64,000 bases of DNA from Clostridium celatum DSM 1785. Lineage in GTDB: Bacteria; Bacillota; Clostridia; Clostridiales; Clostridiaceae. The stretch is from positions 76,621-140,620 of the forward strand of contig NZ_KB291649.1 in the NCBI RefSeq assembly GCF_000320405.1, given 5' to 3'. The notes below the pieces were generated by a model, which searched no databases, was not told the origin of the DNA, and saw nothing but the letters and a program-made list of their open reading frames with translations. Both the position numbers and the translations under genes were made by a program. Shown piece after piece: positions 26,233 to 35,206 of the stretch (the first letter of the stretch is position 1; every line of letters begins with the position of its first letter).

Positions 26233-26878
26233 ATATCCCAAATATTAATTTTCCTATTGTTAAAAATAAATTATAAATAAAACTTACTGGTATTGAAAGA
26301 ATTCTTCCACCAACTAAAATAATTGCTATAAGAATTAAAAATTGATATTGATATATCTTATCTGATACCTTATAAAATGTTTTTGGCCATAAATCTCTAA
26401 AAATATCAAATCCAGCTAATCCCGGAAGAGGTAATAATGTAAATACAAATAAACTTATATTTATTGAAGCTGTATATCCTATCATCCTACTTAAAATATA
26501 AAATGCAGTATCTGGTAGTATGTTAAGCAAAAATTTATAACAAAATACATATAATATCATTGCTATAAATCCAACTAATAAGTTTGCAATTGGTGCAGCT
26601 ATAGATACTTTTATAGCATCTTTATACCCTCTTTTATATGCACTTGGATTAGTATTTATAGGTTTAGTCCATCCAAATCCAACAAGTAAAATCATTAAAA
26701 ATCCTATAGGATCAATATGTGCTGCTGGATTTAAAGTTAACCTTCCTTGAAATCTTGGTGTCTTATCTCCTAGTTTATCTGCAACTAACGCTCTAGCATA
26801 TCCTTGAGCTGTAAAAGCTATTAATGCTCCAGGAATAGTTAATATTATCGTTAATAAATCAAAATTAAATAATCGCAT
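26231..26878 (-). CDS. site-2 protease (M50) family membrane protein lacking HExxH
   Basis: A 215-residue, multi-pass membrane protein of the M50/YwhC type. It keeps the fold signature: GRLTLNPAAHIDPIGFLMILLVGFGWTKP and a later LLPLPGLAGFDIFRDL. The catalytic zinc motif, normally HExxH at the first helix, reads QGYAR at residues 25-29, so two His ligands and the Glu are gone. The later NPxxHxDP segment (residues 50-57) still has its His. It is therefore either a pseudoprotease or a member of a subfamily with another role. The gene overlaps the terminator of the convergent Ppx-like gene. Confidence 0.78.
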   Translation of the reverse strand: MRLFNFDLLTIILTIPGALIAFTAQGYARALVADKLGDKTPRFQGRLTLNPAAHIDPIGFLMILLVGFGWTKPINTNPSAYKRGYKDAIKVSIAAPIANLLVGFIAMILYVFCYKFLLNILPDTAFYILSRMIGYTASINISLFVFTLLPLPGLAGFDIFRDLWPKTFYKVSDKIYQYQFLILIAIILVGGRILSIPVSFIYNLFLTIGKLIFGI

Positions 26879-26976
26879 CTTTTCACCTTCTCATATTATT
26901 TCTTAAAACATTATATCACATAATATGTAAAATTTATTTTTATTTAATAATAATTTCATAAAATTTATTTATATAA

Positions 26977-27015
26977 AAAATTAAGGAACTATTATTAAAA
27001 TAGTTCCTTAATTAA
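26977..27015 (-). terminator. terminator of the LCP gene
   Basis: AATTAAGGAACTAT and ATAGTTCCTTAATT form a 14-base stem with a short AT loop, 28 bases after the LCP stop codon. Confidence 0.85.
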
Positions 27016-27042
27016 AATATAATTTATATTCACTTTTTTATC

Positions 27043-28533
27043 TTATTCTATACTTTCTCCACTTACTGGAGGTGCTACTTCTTCTGTAGGTGGTGTTACT
27101 CCTCCATCTGGTGTTTCCTCTATTCCACTTCCATCTGGATTTGTACCAGTTGATCCATCTGGATTTGTTTGATCTCCTCCAGTTGTTGGTGGCGTAGTAG
27201 TTCCACCTTGATTTTGATCTGATCCCCCTCCACCAGTTGTTGGTGGTGTTGTAGTTTCACCTTGATTAGAACCATCAGTATTTGGTGTTGATGGTGTTGA
27301 TGGTGTCGATGGAGTTTCTGGAGTTTCAACAGTTCCACCATTTGGATTAGAAGGTGTTACACTACCATCTGTAGATGAATTATCATTTGAATTATCCTCT
27401 GAGTTATCTATAGATGTTTCTGGTTGTTTTTCTGGCAACTTATCTTCAGCATCAATATAATCTTCTGGGTTTATATTATTTATATTATTATAGTATCCTT
27501 CTTGTGCCGCATAATCAGCTAATACTTGATTTAAATGTTCATAATCATACTCATCTGGATTTGGTATTTTATCTTCATAAATAAAGTCTTTTAATACTTT
27601 AGCATTTTGCTCTTTATCAATTAAAAATACCCATCCTAAATCTTTATATAATCTACCTTCTGCTAATTCAGTTACTGGAATATATAGTTGCTCTGTTTCT
27701 AAAGTTGGAAATTTATAAATAGTATAAGCCATATTTAATGCTTGAAGTGGCTCAATATTAGTTTTTATATAATCTATCATTTTGTTCATAATACCTAAAT
27801 ATTTGCTTGGTTTAGTTTCCTTTAACTTTTCTGCAAGCTTAAATAAGACTTCTCTTTGTCTTTCAGTTCTACCATATTCATCTCCAACATTATATCTTAT
27901 TCTTGCATAAGATAATGCTTGCTTACCATTTAATACTTGTAATCCTGGCTCTGTAACTGGGCAATCATTACCTCCTGTTGATTCTCCTATATATTTATTT
28001 AATTCTTCTATTACATAATCTTCAACATTTAATTCTAAGCCACCAATTTGATCTATTACTGCTTCAAATCCCCAGAAATTTATTACTACATATTTGTCTA
28101 AATTTATATCATATGTATCTCTAATAGTTTCCATTAACAATTCAGGACCACCTAATGCATAAGCTGCATTAAGCTTTGCTTCTCCGTATCCTGGAATATC
28201 CACTAATGTATCTCTAAATAATGATGTTAACTTAATTTTCTTATTGTTATTATCTAATGTTGCAACAATTATTGAATCTGCCCTACAATTTTCATCTAAA
28301 TCCCTAGCATCTATTCCTACTAATAAAACATTTGTTATTCCTTCAACCTCTGTGTATTCTCCATTTGATATAGATGTTGATGGATTATAAATTTTACTTC
28401 TAATGTACAGATATCCCGAAACTAGTATACCTATAATAAAAATAAAAACACATAATGTAGAAACAATTGCCTTCTTTTTATTAGACCACTTTTTTTTATT
28501 TCTATTACTTCTCTTTCTTCTTTGCTCACTCAT
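27043..28533 (-). CDS. LytR-CpsA-Psr (LCP) family cell-wall glycopolymer ligase
   Basis: A 496-residue membrane protein of the LCP family, which attaches wall teichoic acid-like or capsular glycopolymers to peptidoglycan. A basic N-terminus (RRKRSNRNKKKWSNKKK) is followed by a membrane helix (about 24-46) and the extracellular LCP domain (about 75-240), with GIDARD, CRADSIIVATLD, LTSLFRDTLVDIPGYG, KLNAAYALGG and the arginine-rich ARIRYNVGDEYGRTERQREVL. The last 100 residues are a Pro/Thr/Gly/Asn/Ser-rich, low-complexity tail with repeated TPPTTGG and NPDGS units, likely exposed at the wall surface. AAGGGATGG precedes the ATG. The gene stands alone. Confidence 0.92.
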   Translation of the reverse strand: MSEQRRKRSNRNKKKWSNKKKAIVSTLCVFIFIIGILVSGYLYIRSKIYNPSTSISNGEYTEVEGITNVLLVGIDARDLDENCRADSIIVATLDNNNKKIKLTSLFRDTLVDIPGYGEAKLNAAYALGGPELLMETIRDTYDINLDKYVVINFWGFEAVIDQIGGLELNVEDYVIEELNKYIGESTGGNDCPVTEPGLQVLNGKQALSYARIRYNVGDEYGRTERQREVLFKLAEKLKETKPSKYLGIMNKMIDYIKTNIEPLQALNMAYTIYKFPTLETEQLYIPVTELAEGRLYKDLGWVFLIDKEQNAKVLKDFIYEDKIPNPDEYDYEHLNQVLADYAAQEGYYNNINNINPEDYIDAEDKLPEKQPETSIDNSEDNSNDNSSTDGSVTPSNPNGGTVETPETPSTPSTPSTPNTDGSNQGETTTPPTTGGGGSDQNQGGTTTPPTTGGDQTNPDGSTGTNPDGSGIEETPDGGVTPPTEEVAPPVSGESIE

Positions 28534-28598
28534 TTTTTAGCCATCCCTTCAACAGAATTAAATTTTAAACATAGTGTAATTTTGTTTTATTATCATAA

Positions 28599-28624
28599 AA
28601 TAATGTAAATTATTTTACATTATT
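28599..28624. promoter_or_regulatory. palindrome upstream of the LCP gene
   Basis: The gap 28534-28950 between the divergent LCP and arginase genes holds no gene. It contains one perfect palindrome: AATAATGTAAA (28599-28609), a TTAT spacer and TTTACATTATT (28614-28624), about 66 bases before the LCP start. It could be an operator or a hairpin in the leader RNA; the rest of the gap is AT-rich without a recognisable signal. Confidence 0.5.
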
Positions 28625-28950
28625 TCATTTATATTATAATATCATACTTTATTATATATTTTATGTTTTTTTATCAAATTTTAAAAGATATTTAATATGT
28701 TTTTTATTAAATATCTCAATATATTGCTTTTATCTACAGATTTATTAAAATAATTGAATATCATCCTTTCAATACGTAAATAAAATACTTCTTTTAGTGA
28801 TTCTAAAAAAACATTAAGGGTATACTAATAATATATCTATAATTGTAACTCTGATTTTTAATATTTTTATTATTTTTTTATTTACTTATATAATTTAAAG
28901 TATTATTATAAAGATTGTGTAAAAATCAGTTTATTGATGGAGGTCTTTTT

Positions 28951-29847
28951 ATGAATATAAGTATTATTGGAATGCCTCTTTTTTATGGTTGCGATAGGCC
29001 AGGAGTAGAAAAGGGACCGGATGAATTAAGAAATAACAATTTAATTGATATTTTCGAAGAAAATCATACTGTTTATGATCTTGGAAATATTGATGTTGAG
29101 TACATACACCCAGAAAATAAATATTTAACTAATTCTAAATTAAAATATTTAGATCAAGTTGTTAAAGCAAATAATGGACTAGCTTCCCAAGTTTTAAATG
29201 CCTTAGAAAATAATACTTTACCTTTTATTGTTGGTGGAGATCATTCTCTTGCCTTAGGTTCTTTAGCTGGAAGCAGTAAATTTTTTGGTGATGATTTAGG
29301 TGTAATTTGGATTGATGCCCACGGAGATATAAATACTCACGAGACCTCTCCATCCGGAAATATTCATGGCATGCCTTTAGCTGCCTCAATGGGTATTGGT
29401 TACGAAAAACTTACTTCAATATTTTTTAACAAATTTAAAATAAAGCCTGAAAATGTGTTTATTTTAGCTTGTAGAGATTTAGATAAAGGTGAATTAGAAT
29501 TAATTGATGAATTAAACATTAAAATTTGGAGCAATAAAACTATTAAAGAAAAAGGAATATCTACAGTTACAAGTGAATTACTTGATTGCATAAAAGAAAA
29601 GAACTTAAAAAATATCCATCTTTCTTATGACATAGATTGCTTAGATCCTGAATATGTTCCTGGAACAGGTACACCAGTAGAAAATGGTTTAAACTTCGAA
29701 GAAAGTAAGACATTACTTGAAGGTATATTTAGTACAAGCTTAGTAAGATCTATGGACTTTGTAGAGTTTAATCCTGATTTAGATATAAACGGAAAAACTA
29801 CAGAAACTTGCGTAGAATTATTAAAACTTATATCTAAAAATTTATAA
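28951..29847 (+). CDS. arginase
   Basis: Hydrolyses arginine to ornithine and urea. The 298-residue protein has all the manganese-binding motifs of the ureohydrolase family: GGDHS (His98), DAHGD (Asp122, His124, Asp126) and SYDIDCLDP (Asp227, Asp229), with a Glu in VEFNP at 272. ATG 28951, seven bases after GGAGG, is preferred over a start 36 bases upstream. Length is typical of arginase, and the spacing of motifs favours arginase over agmatinase. It stands alone, without rocD or transport genes next to it, though a polyamine uptake operon lies 3 kb away. Confidence 0.93.
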   Translation: MNISIIGMPLFYGCDRPGVEKGPDELRNNNLIDIFEENHTVYDLGNIDVEYIHPENKYLTNSKLKYLDQVVKANNGLASQVLNALENNTLPFIVGGDHSLALGSLAGSSKFFGDDLGVIWIDAHGDINTHETSPSGNIHGMPLAASMGIGYEKLTSIFFNKFKIKPENVFILACRDLDKGELELIDELNIKIWSNKTIKEKGISTVTSELLDCIKEKNLKNIHLSYDIDCLDPEYVPGTGTPVENGLNFEESKTLLEGIFSTSLVRSMDFVEFNPDLDINGKTTETCVELLKLISKNL

Positions 29848-29868
29848 TAATTTTAAAATTGAATAAAT

Positions 29869-29940
29869 TAAAAGTTGTATTAAAAATATATTAGTTAAAA
29901 TTTCATTGTTAATAACTAATATTTAATACAACTTTTTTTA
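29869..29940 (+). terminator. terminator of the arginase gene
   Basis: TAAAAGTTGTATTAAA and the inner TATTAGTTA pair with TAACTAATATT and TTAATACAACTTTT, a long AT-rich stem ending in a run of seven T. Confidence 0.8.
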
Positions 29941-30059
29941 ATTATAAATTTAACCACGAGAAATTCAATTAGCTAAATAAATATTTTGAATTTCACTTTT
30001 GAGTTTTCATTAACTTATGATATCATTAAGTAATGAAATACTATTATTGGGAGGCAAAA

Positions 30060-30686
30060 ATGAAACTATTATTTTTCGATACAGAAACTACAAGCGTAAG
30101 ACCTGGTCATATATGTCAGTTAAGTTATATAGTCGTGGACACTTCTACCAAGCCACAAACAACTATAGGTAAAAACTTCTTCTTTACTGTTGATGAAATG
30201 GATGAAGGTGCTGAACAAGTTCATGGTTTTTCTCTAGAAAAATTATACGAATTATCTAATGGTTTAGAATTCTTAGAACAAATACAAGATTTTATGGGTG
30301 ACTTCTTCGATGCAGACTTTGTAATTGGTCATAATGTTCAATTTGATGTTAAATTTTTAAAGCACGAAGTCAATTCATTATATGAAGCTGGTATGATTGA
30401 TAGCACTTGGGAGCCAAAGAAAACTTTCTGTACAATGGCATATTATAAAAACATTTGTAATATCCCTTCTGTGAATGGTAATGGTATAAAAAATCCAAAA
30501 TTATCTGAAGTTATTAATTATCTTGGAATTTCTGATGATCAAATTGCTAAAAAGGCAGATGAACTTTTCCAGGGTAGTGGAAATTACCACGATGCAAGAT
30601 TTGATACAGCAGCTGTATATCTTTTAGTAATTGAGGGAATGAAGAAAAAATTAATTAAACCTGGATTCTTCTCAAGTCAAATTTAA
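30060..30686 (+). CDS. DEDDh 3'-5' exonuclease (DnaQ-like)
   Basis: A 208-residue exonuclease-fold protein. Motifs are in order: FFDTET (Asp7, Glu9), IGHNVQFDVKFL and YHDARFDTAAVYLL (His and Asp of ExoIII). This is the fold of the proofreading subunit of DNA polymerase III and of several RNA exonucleases; without the long C-terminal region the exact substrate is unclear. The start is set at ATG 30060, nine bases after GGGAGG, giving a normal N-terminus (MKLLFFDTE). It ends with a terminator and stands alone on the plus strand. Confidence 0.88.
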   Translation: MKLLFFDTETTSVRPGHICQLSYIVVDTSTKPQTTIGKNFFFTVDEMDEGAEQVHGFSLEKLYELSNGLEFLEQIQDFMGDFFDADFVIGHNVQFDVKFLKHEVNSLYEAGMIDSTWEPKKTFCTMAYYKNICNIPSVNGNGIKNPKLSEVINYLGISDDQIAKKADELFQGSGNYHDARFDTAAVYLLVIEGMKKKLIKPGFFSSQI

Positions 30687-30705
30687 AAAATACTACATTT
30701 AAAAT

Positions 30706-30746
30706 CAAAAATAGAGATATCCTCTCTCAAGAATATCTCTATTTTG
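30706..30746. terminator. bidirectional terminator
   Basis: CAAAAATAGAGATAT and ATATCTCTATTTTG form a 13-base stem with a 12-base loop between the exonuclease and the convergent pflA gene. Confidence 0.85.
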
Positions 30747-30747
30747 C

Positions 30748-31467
30748 CTATTTATTAAAATCTAATAATTTATATAATTCTTTACATCTATCCTTATCCA
30801 TTGCTGGAGTTCCATCTAATCTATACTTTAATCCCATAGTTTCATACTTATTAACGCCTAATAAATGATATGGAAGTAATTCTACCTTCTCAACATTATC
30901 TAAAGTCTTAATGAACTTACCTAATTCTGTAATATATTCTTCACTGTCTGTCATACCCGGAACAACCACTTGTCTTATCCATAGTTTAGTTCCACACTTC
31001 TTACATGCTTCTAAGAATTTTAAGCTTTCATCTATTTTCACAGCTGTCATATCTTTATATCCTTCTTCAGTTAAATGCTTAACATCAAAAAGAACTAAGT
31101 CAGTATACTTTAATATTTCTTCATAATCTCCAAAACCAACTCCAGAAGTATCTAGTGTTGTATGTATACCTTGCTTCTTACATAGCTTTAAAGCTTCCTT
31201 TAAAAATTCTGGCTGTCTTAATGGATCCCCACCTGAGAAAGTTACCCCACCACCTGATCTTTCAAAATAACTTCTAAATCTTGCAATTTTATTAACTAAC
31301 TCTTCTGGAGTTAATTCTAATGATTCTTCACACTTATTAGCCCATGTATCTGGGTTATGGCAATATTGACATCTTAAAGCACACCCTTGCATAAACACTA
31401 CTACTCTTATACCTGGACCATCTACTAAGCCCATAGTTTCAATTGAATGTATCGTTCCTTTTATCAT
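30748..31467 (-). CDS. pflA: pyruvate formate-lyase activating enzyme
   Basis: A 239-residue radical SAM enzyme that installs the glycyl radical on pyruvate formate-lyase. The N-terminal CxxxCxxC cluster motif is seen as CALRCQYC (Cys29, Cys33, Cys36), followed by GGVTFSGGDPLRQPEF and RQVVVPGMTD. Length and motifs match PflA closely. CGGAGGATGG precedes the ATG. pflB, the normal neighbour, is not in this window, and the intergenic region upstream separates pflA from the polyamine operon, so pflB may lie elsewhere or PflA may serve another glycyl radical enzyme. Confidence 0.93.
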   Translation of the reverse strand: MIKGTIHSIETMGLVDGPGIRVVVFMQGCALRCQYCHNPDTWANKCEESLELTPEELVNKIARFRSYFERSGGGVTFSGGDPLRQPEFLKEALKLCKKQGIHTTLDTSGVGFGDYEEILKYTDLVLFDVKHLTEEGYKDMTAVKIDESLKFLEACKKCGTKLWIRQVVVPGMTDSEEYITELGKFIKTLDNVEKVELLPYHLLGVNKYETMGLKYRLDGTPAMDKDRCKELYKLLDFNK

Positions 31468-31848
31468 AATCCATCCTCCGTTTTAACATAATAACATTAT
31501 TATACACCCATATAAAAATTTTGTTAATACCTACCTTTTATTATTTTTTAATAATAATTATTATTTACATAAATATATAAAATTCTTTTATCTAATTTAA
31601 TTATAAAAATAGTATAAATCATTAATCATTTACCAAATATAACTTTATAACTAATCTTATATTATCATTATTATGTACCAAATAATTTTTTACACAATTT
31701 GTAATTTCAAATATTTTTATACTCATTTTAACTTTCTTAGTACAAGTAAACTTTTAATGTATTATTGTTAAACTCACTTTAAGTTAAACTCCCTTTAAAG
31801 CTTTATTTTATAAGCATATTTATAAACTTTAAAATTTTACAAATTTTA

Positions 31849-31877
31849 TTGATTTTTTACTCATAAATATATATAAT
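31849..31877 (+). promoter_or_regulatory. sigma-A promoter of the polyamine operon
   Basis: TTGATT, a 17-base spacer and TATAAT lie about 80 bases before the regulator gene. The rest of the gene-free stretch 31468-31956, between the divergent pflA and the regulator, is AT-rich; nothing else recognisable except the boxes at 31888-31933. Confidence 0.8.
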
Positions 31878-31887
31878 ATCATTTGTT

Positions 31888-31933
31888 GTTTAGTAATTTT
31901 AAACCTTTTGTTTAGTAATAGTTACTACTAAAC
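31888..31933 (+). promoter_or_regulatory. repeated operator-like boxes of the polyamine operon
   Basis: GTTTAGTA occurs at 31888-31895 and again at 31910-31917, exactly 22 bases apart, and its reverse complement TACTAAAC lies at 31926-31933. The two latter copies form an inverted repeat with an eight-base spacer. They lie just after the promoter -10 box, where a bound regulator (probably the XRE-cupin protein encoded downstream) would block transcription. Confidence 0.65.
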
Positions 31934-31956
31934 TACTTGAAAGGCGAGGTGAAATT

Positions 31957-32496
31957 GTGGAAATTGGTGATAAAATAAAACGAATGAGAATTGAAAAGGG
32001 ACTAACACAAGAAGATCTTGCTAATAGATGTGAATTATCAAAGGGATTTATTTCTCAACTTGAAAATGATCTAACTTCTCCATCTATTGCCACTCTAATA
32101 GATATTCTTGAAATATTAGGGACAAACCTTAAAGAATTCTTTAATGATGATAAAGATGAAAAAATTACTTATACATATGAAGATATGTTTGAAACAGAAA
32201 ATACTGATTTAAAATATACTCTTATGTGGCTTGTTCCAAATGCACAAAAAAATGAAATGGAACCTATTATGATAACTCTTGAACCTGGTGGAAAATATAT
32301 AGAAGAAGAACCCCATGAAGGTGAAGAGTTTGGCTATGTTTTATCTGGTAGTATAGTACTACATCTTGGTGATAAATCTTACAAAGTAAAGAAAAATGAA
32401 AGTTTTTATTTTAAGCCAAAATCTAATCATTACATTAGTAATAATGGTAAAACAACTGCTAAAGTGATTTGGATTTCTACTCCACCATCATTTTAA
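31957..32496 (+). CDS. XRE-cupin regulator, PuuR-like
   Basis: A 179-residue transcription regulator with an N-terminal XRE-type helix-turn-helix (about 1-65, IKRMRIEKGLTQEDLANRCELSKGFISQLENDL) and a C-terminal cupin domain (about 105-175, PHEGEEFGYVLSG and ESFYFKPKSNHYISN), the architecture of PuuR, which senses putrescine. The start is GTG 31957 close behind GAGGTGA. It is the first gene of the pot operon and is probably its own repressor via the repeated boxes upstream. Confidence 0.88.
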   Translation: MEIGDKIKRMRIEKGLTQEDLANRCELSKGFISQLENDLTSPSIATLIDILEILGTNLKEFFNDDKDEKITYTYEDMFETENTDLKYTLMWLVPNAQKNEMEPIMITLEPGGKYIEEEPHEGEEFGYVLSGSIVLHLGDKSYKVKKNESFYFKPKSNHYISNNGKTTAKVIWISTPPSF

Positions 32497-32519
32497 TATA
32501 AAAGAAAGAGGTGTTTTTT

Positions 32520-33563
32520 TTGAATCAAAATATTATTGAAATTCAAGGTGTTTCTAAAACATATGGAGATAACACCGTTTTAAATAATTTAAATTTAAAT
32601 ATAAAAGAAAATGAATTTTTAACTTTACTTGGTCCAAGTGGATGCGGTAAAACAACAACTCTTAAAATTATAGCTGGTTTTGAGACTGCCGATAATGGAA
32701 AAGTTCTTTTTGATGGAAAAGATATATCTATCTTACCACCATACAAAAGACAGTTAAATACAGTTTTCCAAAAGTATGCATTATTCCCTCATATGAATAT
32801 ATATGAAAATATCGCTTTTGGCTTAAAGATAAAAAAACTACCTAAAAATGAAATTGATAAAAAAGTTCACGAAATGTTAAAAATGGTCGCATTAGAAGGT
32901 TTTGAAAATCGTTCTGTTGACTCTTTAAGTGGTGGACAACAACAAAGAGTAGCAATAGCAAGAGCTCTTGTAAATGAACCTAAAGTCTTATTACTTGATG
33001 AACCACTGGGTGCTCTAGACTTAAAACTTAGAAAAGAAATGCAATTAGAACTTAAAAAAATTCAAAAAAGACTTGGTATTACATTTATTTTTGTTACTCA
33101 TGACCAAGAAGAAGCTTTAAGCATGTCAGATACTATCGTTGTAATGAATAAAGGAGTTATTCAACAAATGGGTAGTCCTGAGGATATATATAACGAACCT
33201 GCTAATGCTTTTGTCGCTGACTTCATAGGTGAAAGTAATATATTAGATGGTACTATGTTAGAAGACTATAAAGTAGAATTTTCTAATAGAGTTTTTGAAT
33301 GTGTAGATAACGGATTTGATAAAAATGAAAAAATAGATGTTGTTATAAGACCTGAAGACATAGAAATTACAACAGTAGAAAAAGGAATATTAGTAGGAAA
33401 AGTTAATTCTGTTACATTTAAGGGTGTTCATTATGAAATAGAAGTTGAAACTGAAAATACTAAGTGGATAATACATAATACAAAAAATGCTACAGTTGGT
33501 AGTACAGTAGGTTTAATTATTGATCCTGAAGCAATTCATAAAATGAGAAAGGTAAATGATTAA
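32520..33563 (+). CDS. potA: spermidine/putrescine ABC transporter, ATPase subunit
   Basis: The ATPase that drives polyamine uptake. It has Walker [10 protein letters not shown] (residues 38-46), the signature [14 protein letters not shown], Walker [13 protein letters not shown], and a C-terminal TOBE-like regulatory domain (about 240-340, [10 protein letters not shown]). Start TTG 32520 is preferred over a GTG nine bases earlier, because AAAGAGGTG lies where a ribosome binding site should. It follows the regulator by 23 bases and precedes potB by two bases. Confidence 0.93.
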   Translation: MNQNIIEIQGVSKTYGDNTVLNNLNLNIKENEFLTLLGPSGCGKTTTLKIIAGFETADNGKVLFDGKDISILPPYKRQLNTVFQKYALFPHMNIYENIAFGLKIKKLPKNEIDKKVHEMLKMVALEGFENRSVDSLSGGQQQRVAIARALVNEPKVLLLDEPLGALDLKLRKEMQLELKKIQKRLGITFIFVTHDQEEALSMSDTIVVMNKGVIQQMGSPEDIYNEPANAFVADFIGESNILDGTMLEDYKVEFSNRVFECVDNGFDKNEKIDVVIRPEDIEITTVEKGILVGKVNSVTFKGVHYEIEVETENTKWIIHNTKNATVGSTVGLIIDPEAIHKMRKVND

Positions 33564-33565
33564 AA

Positions 33566-34411
33566 ATGAAAAAGAAAAATAGTCAAGGTATTCTTCCAGC
33601 ATCACCTTATATCGTCTGGAGTTCACTTTTTATTGTTATTCCACTTTTAATAGTAGTTTTCTTCAGTTTTACTGTAAAGTCAGGTGATAATTATAAATTT
33701 TCACTTGAGAACTTTCAAAGATTAATGGATCCAATATATTTAAAAGTTTTTTGGAGAAGCTTAGTTTTAGCATTTAAAGCAACAATAGGTTGTTTAATAT
33801 TAGGTTATCCAGTTGCTTATTTAGTTTCTAAAATGCGTGAAGGTAAAAGAAATATATTAATAATGTTATTTATTGTTCCAATGTGGATGAATTTCTTACT
33901 TAGAACTTACGCTTGGTTACCTATATTAGGTAAAAATGGCCTTATTAATACGTTCTTTTCTAACTTTGGAATTGGACCATTTAATATTCTTTATAATGAT
34001 TTTGCAGTACTTTTAGGTATGATTTATAACTTCTTACCATTTATGATATTACCTATTTATACAGTACTTATAAAAATGGATAATGATTTGATAAATGCTG
34101 CTTCAGACTTAGGCGCTGATAGAAAACATATATTTATGAAAATCATTCTTCCTTTAAGTATGCCTGGTGTAATTTCTGGTATTACAATGGTATTTATGCC
34201 TGCTGTATCTACATTCGTAATTTCTAGAATACTAGGTGGTGGACAATACATGCTACTTGGTAACTTAATTGAAACACAATATACAACAATGAATGATTGG
34301 AACTTTGGTTCTGCCATTGCAATATTTATGATGTTAATAATTTTATTATCAATGGCCTTTATGAATAAGTTTGAAGGTGCTGATGATAAAGAAGGAGGAA
34401 GCTCCCTATGA
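33566..34411 (+). CDS. potB: spermidine/putrescine ABC transporter permease
   Basis: A 281-residue inner membrane permease with six predicted helices. It contains the cytoplasmic EAA-type loop that docks with the ATPase (INAASDLGADRKHIFMKIILPLSMPGVISG, residues about 172-200) and the YPVAYLVSKMREGKR segment common to PotB. It overlaps potC by four bases (ATGA), which supports coupled translation, and belongs to the complete potABCD operon that also contains the regulator. Confidence 0.94.
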   Translation: MKKKNSQGILPASPYIVWSSLFIVIPLLIVVFFSFTVKSGDNYKFSLENFQRLMDPIYLKVFWRSLVLAFKATIGCLILGYPVAYLVSKMREGKRNILIMLFIVPMWMNFLLRTYAWLPILGKNGLINTFFSNFGIGPFNILYNDFAVLLGMIYNFLPFMILPIYTVLIKMDNDLINAASDLGADRKHIFMKIILPLSMPGVISGITMVFMPAVSTFVISRILGGGQYMLLGNLIETQYTTMNDWNFGSAIAIFMMLIILLSMAFMNKFEGADDKEGGSSL

Positions 34412-35205
34412 TGAAAAAACTTGAATCCTTTATAAAGAGATTTTATTTATTTATAATCTTTATATTTCTTTATACACCAATAGTTACTTTAATGGTATTT
34501 TCTTTTAATGATTCAAAATCAATGGGAAAATGGAGTGGTTTTACTTTTAAATGGTATAGCCAGCTTTTTGAAAACCAAAGAATAATGGAAGCATTAAAGT
34601 ACACACTAATAATAGCTGTAATTGCCTCTGTAGTTGCTACTATAATTGGTACATTTGCAGCAATTGGCATTCATAAAATGAAAGGGCTACCTAAAAAAGC
34701 CTTATTAAATATAAATAATTTACCAGTATTAAATCCTGATATTGTTACAGGTGTATCTTTAATGAGTTTATTCATATTTGTTATGCCATTTTTAAATATA
34801 CAATTTGGATTTATGACTATGCTTATAGCTCACATTACTTTTAATATCCCATATGTTATATTATCAGTATTACCAAAGCTAAAGCAATTGCCTACAAACA
34901 TAACAGAAGCAGCCTTAGACCTAGGAGCAACTCCTGGTTATGCAATGAGAAAAATAATATTACCTCAAATAAAACCTGGTATTATTTCTGGTCTATTAAT
35001 GGCATTTACGATGTCTATTGATGACTTTGTAATAAGTTTCTTTACTACAGGACCTGGAGTAACTAATCTTTCAATAGAAATCTACTCTATGGCTAGAAAG
35101 GGAATAAACCCTTCAATAAATGCATTATCTACTTTAATGTTTTTAACAGTACTTATTTTATTATTAATTGTAAATAGAAAAGAATTTACTTCAAGGGGTG
35201 AATAA
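34408..35205 (+). CDS. potC: spermidine/putrescine ABC transporter permease
   Basis: A 265-residue permease with six membrane helices and the docking loop ITEAALDLGATPGYAMRKIILPQIKPGIISG (about 168-198). The segment MSIDDFVISFFTTGPGVTNLSIEIYSM is characteristic of PotC. The start overlaps the potB stop and has GGAGGAAG upstream within potB. It pairs with PotB to form the membrane channel, with PotA as the motor and PotD as the binding protein. Confidence 0.94.
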   Translation: MMKKLESFIKRFYLFIIFIFLYTPIVTLMVFSFNDSKSMGKWSGFTFKWYSQLFENQRIMEALKYTLIIAVIASVVATIIGTFAAIGIHKMKGLPKKALLNINNLPVLNPDIVTGVSLMSLFIFVMPFLNIQFGFMTMLIAHITFNIPYVILSVLPKLKQLPTNITEAALDLGATPGYAMRKIILPQIKPGIISGLLMAFTMSIDDFVISFFTTGPGVTNLSIEIYSMARKGINPSINALSTLMFLTVLILLLIVNRKEFTSRGE

Positions 35206-35206
35206 A

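Noticed and set aside
27120..27341. A His/Gln-rich minus-strand frame inside the LCP tail
   Set aside because: It is the out-of-frame reading of the repetitive Pro/Thr/Gly tail codons and needs no separate gene.
30748..31467. PflA as evidence for a local pyruvate formate-lyase operon
   Set aside because: pflB is not present on either side within the window, so the link was not claimed.
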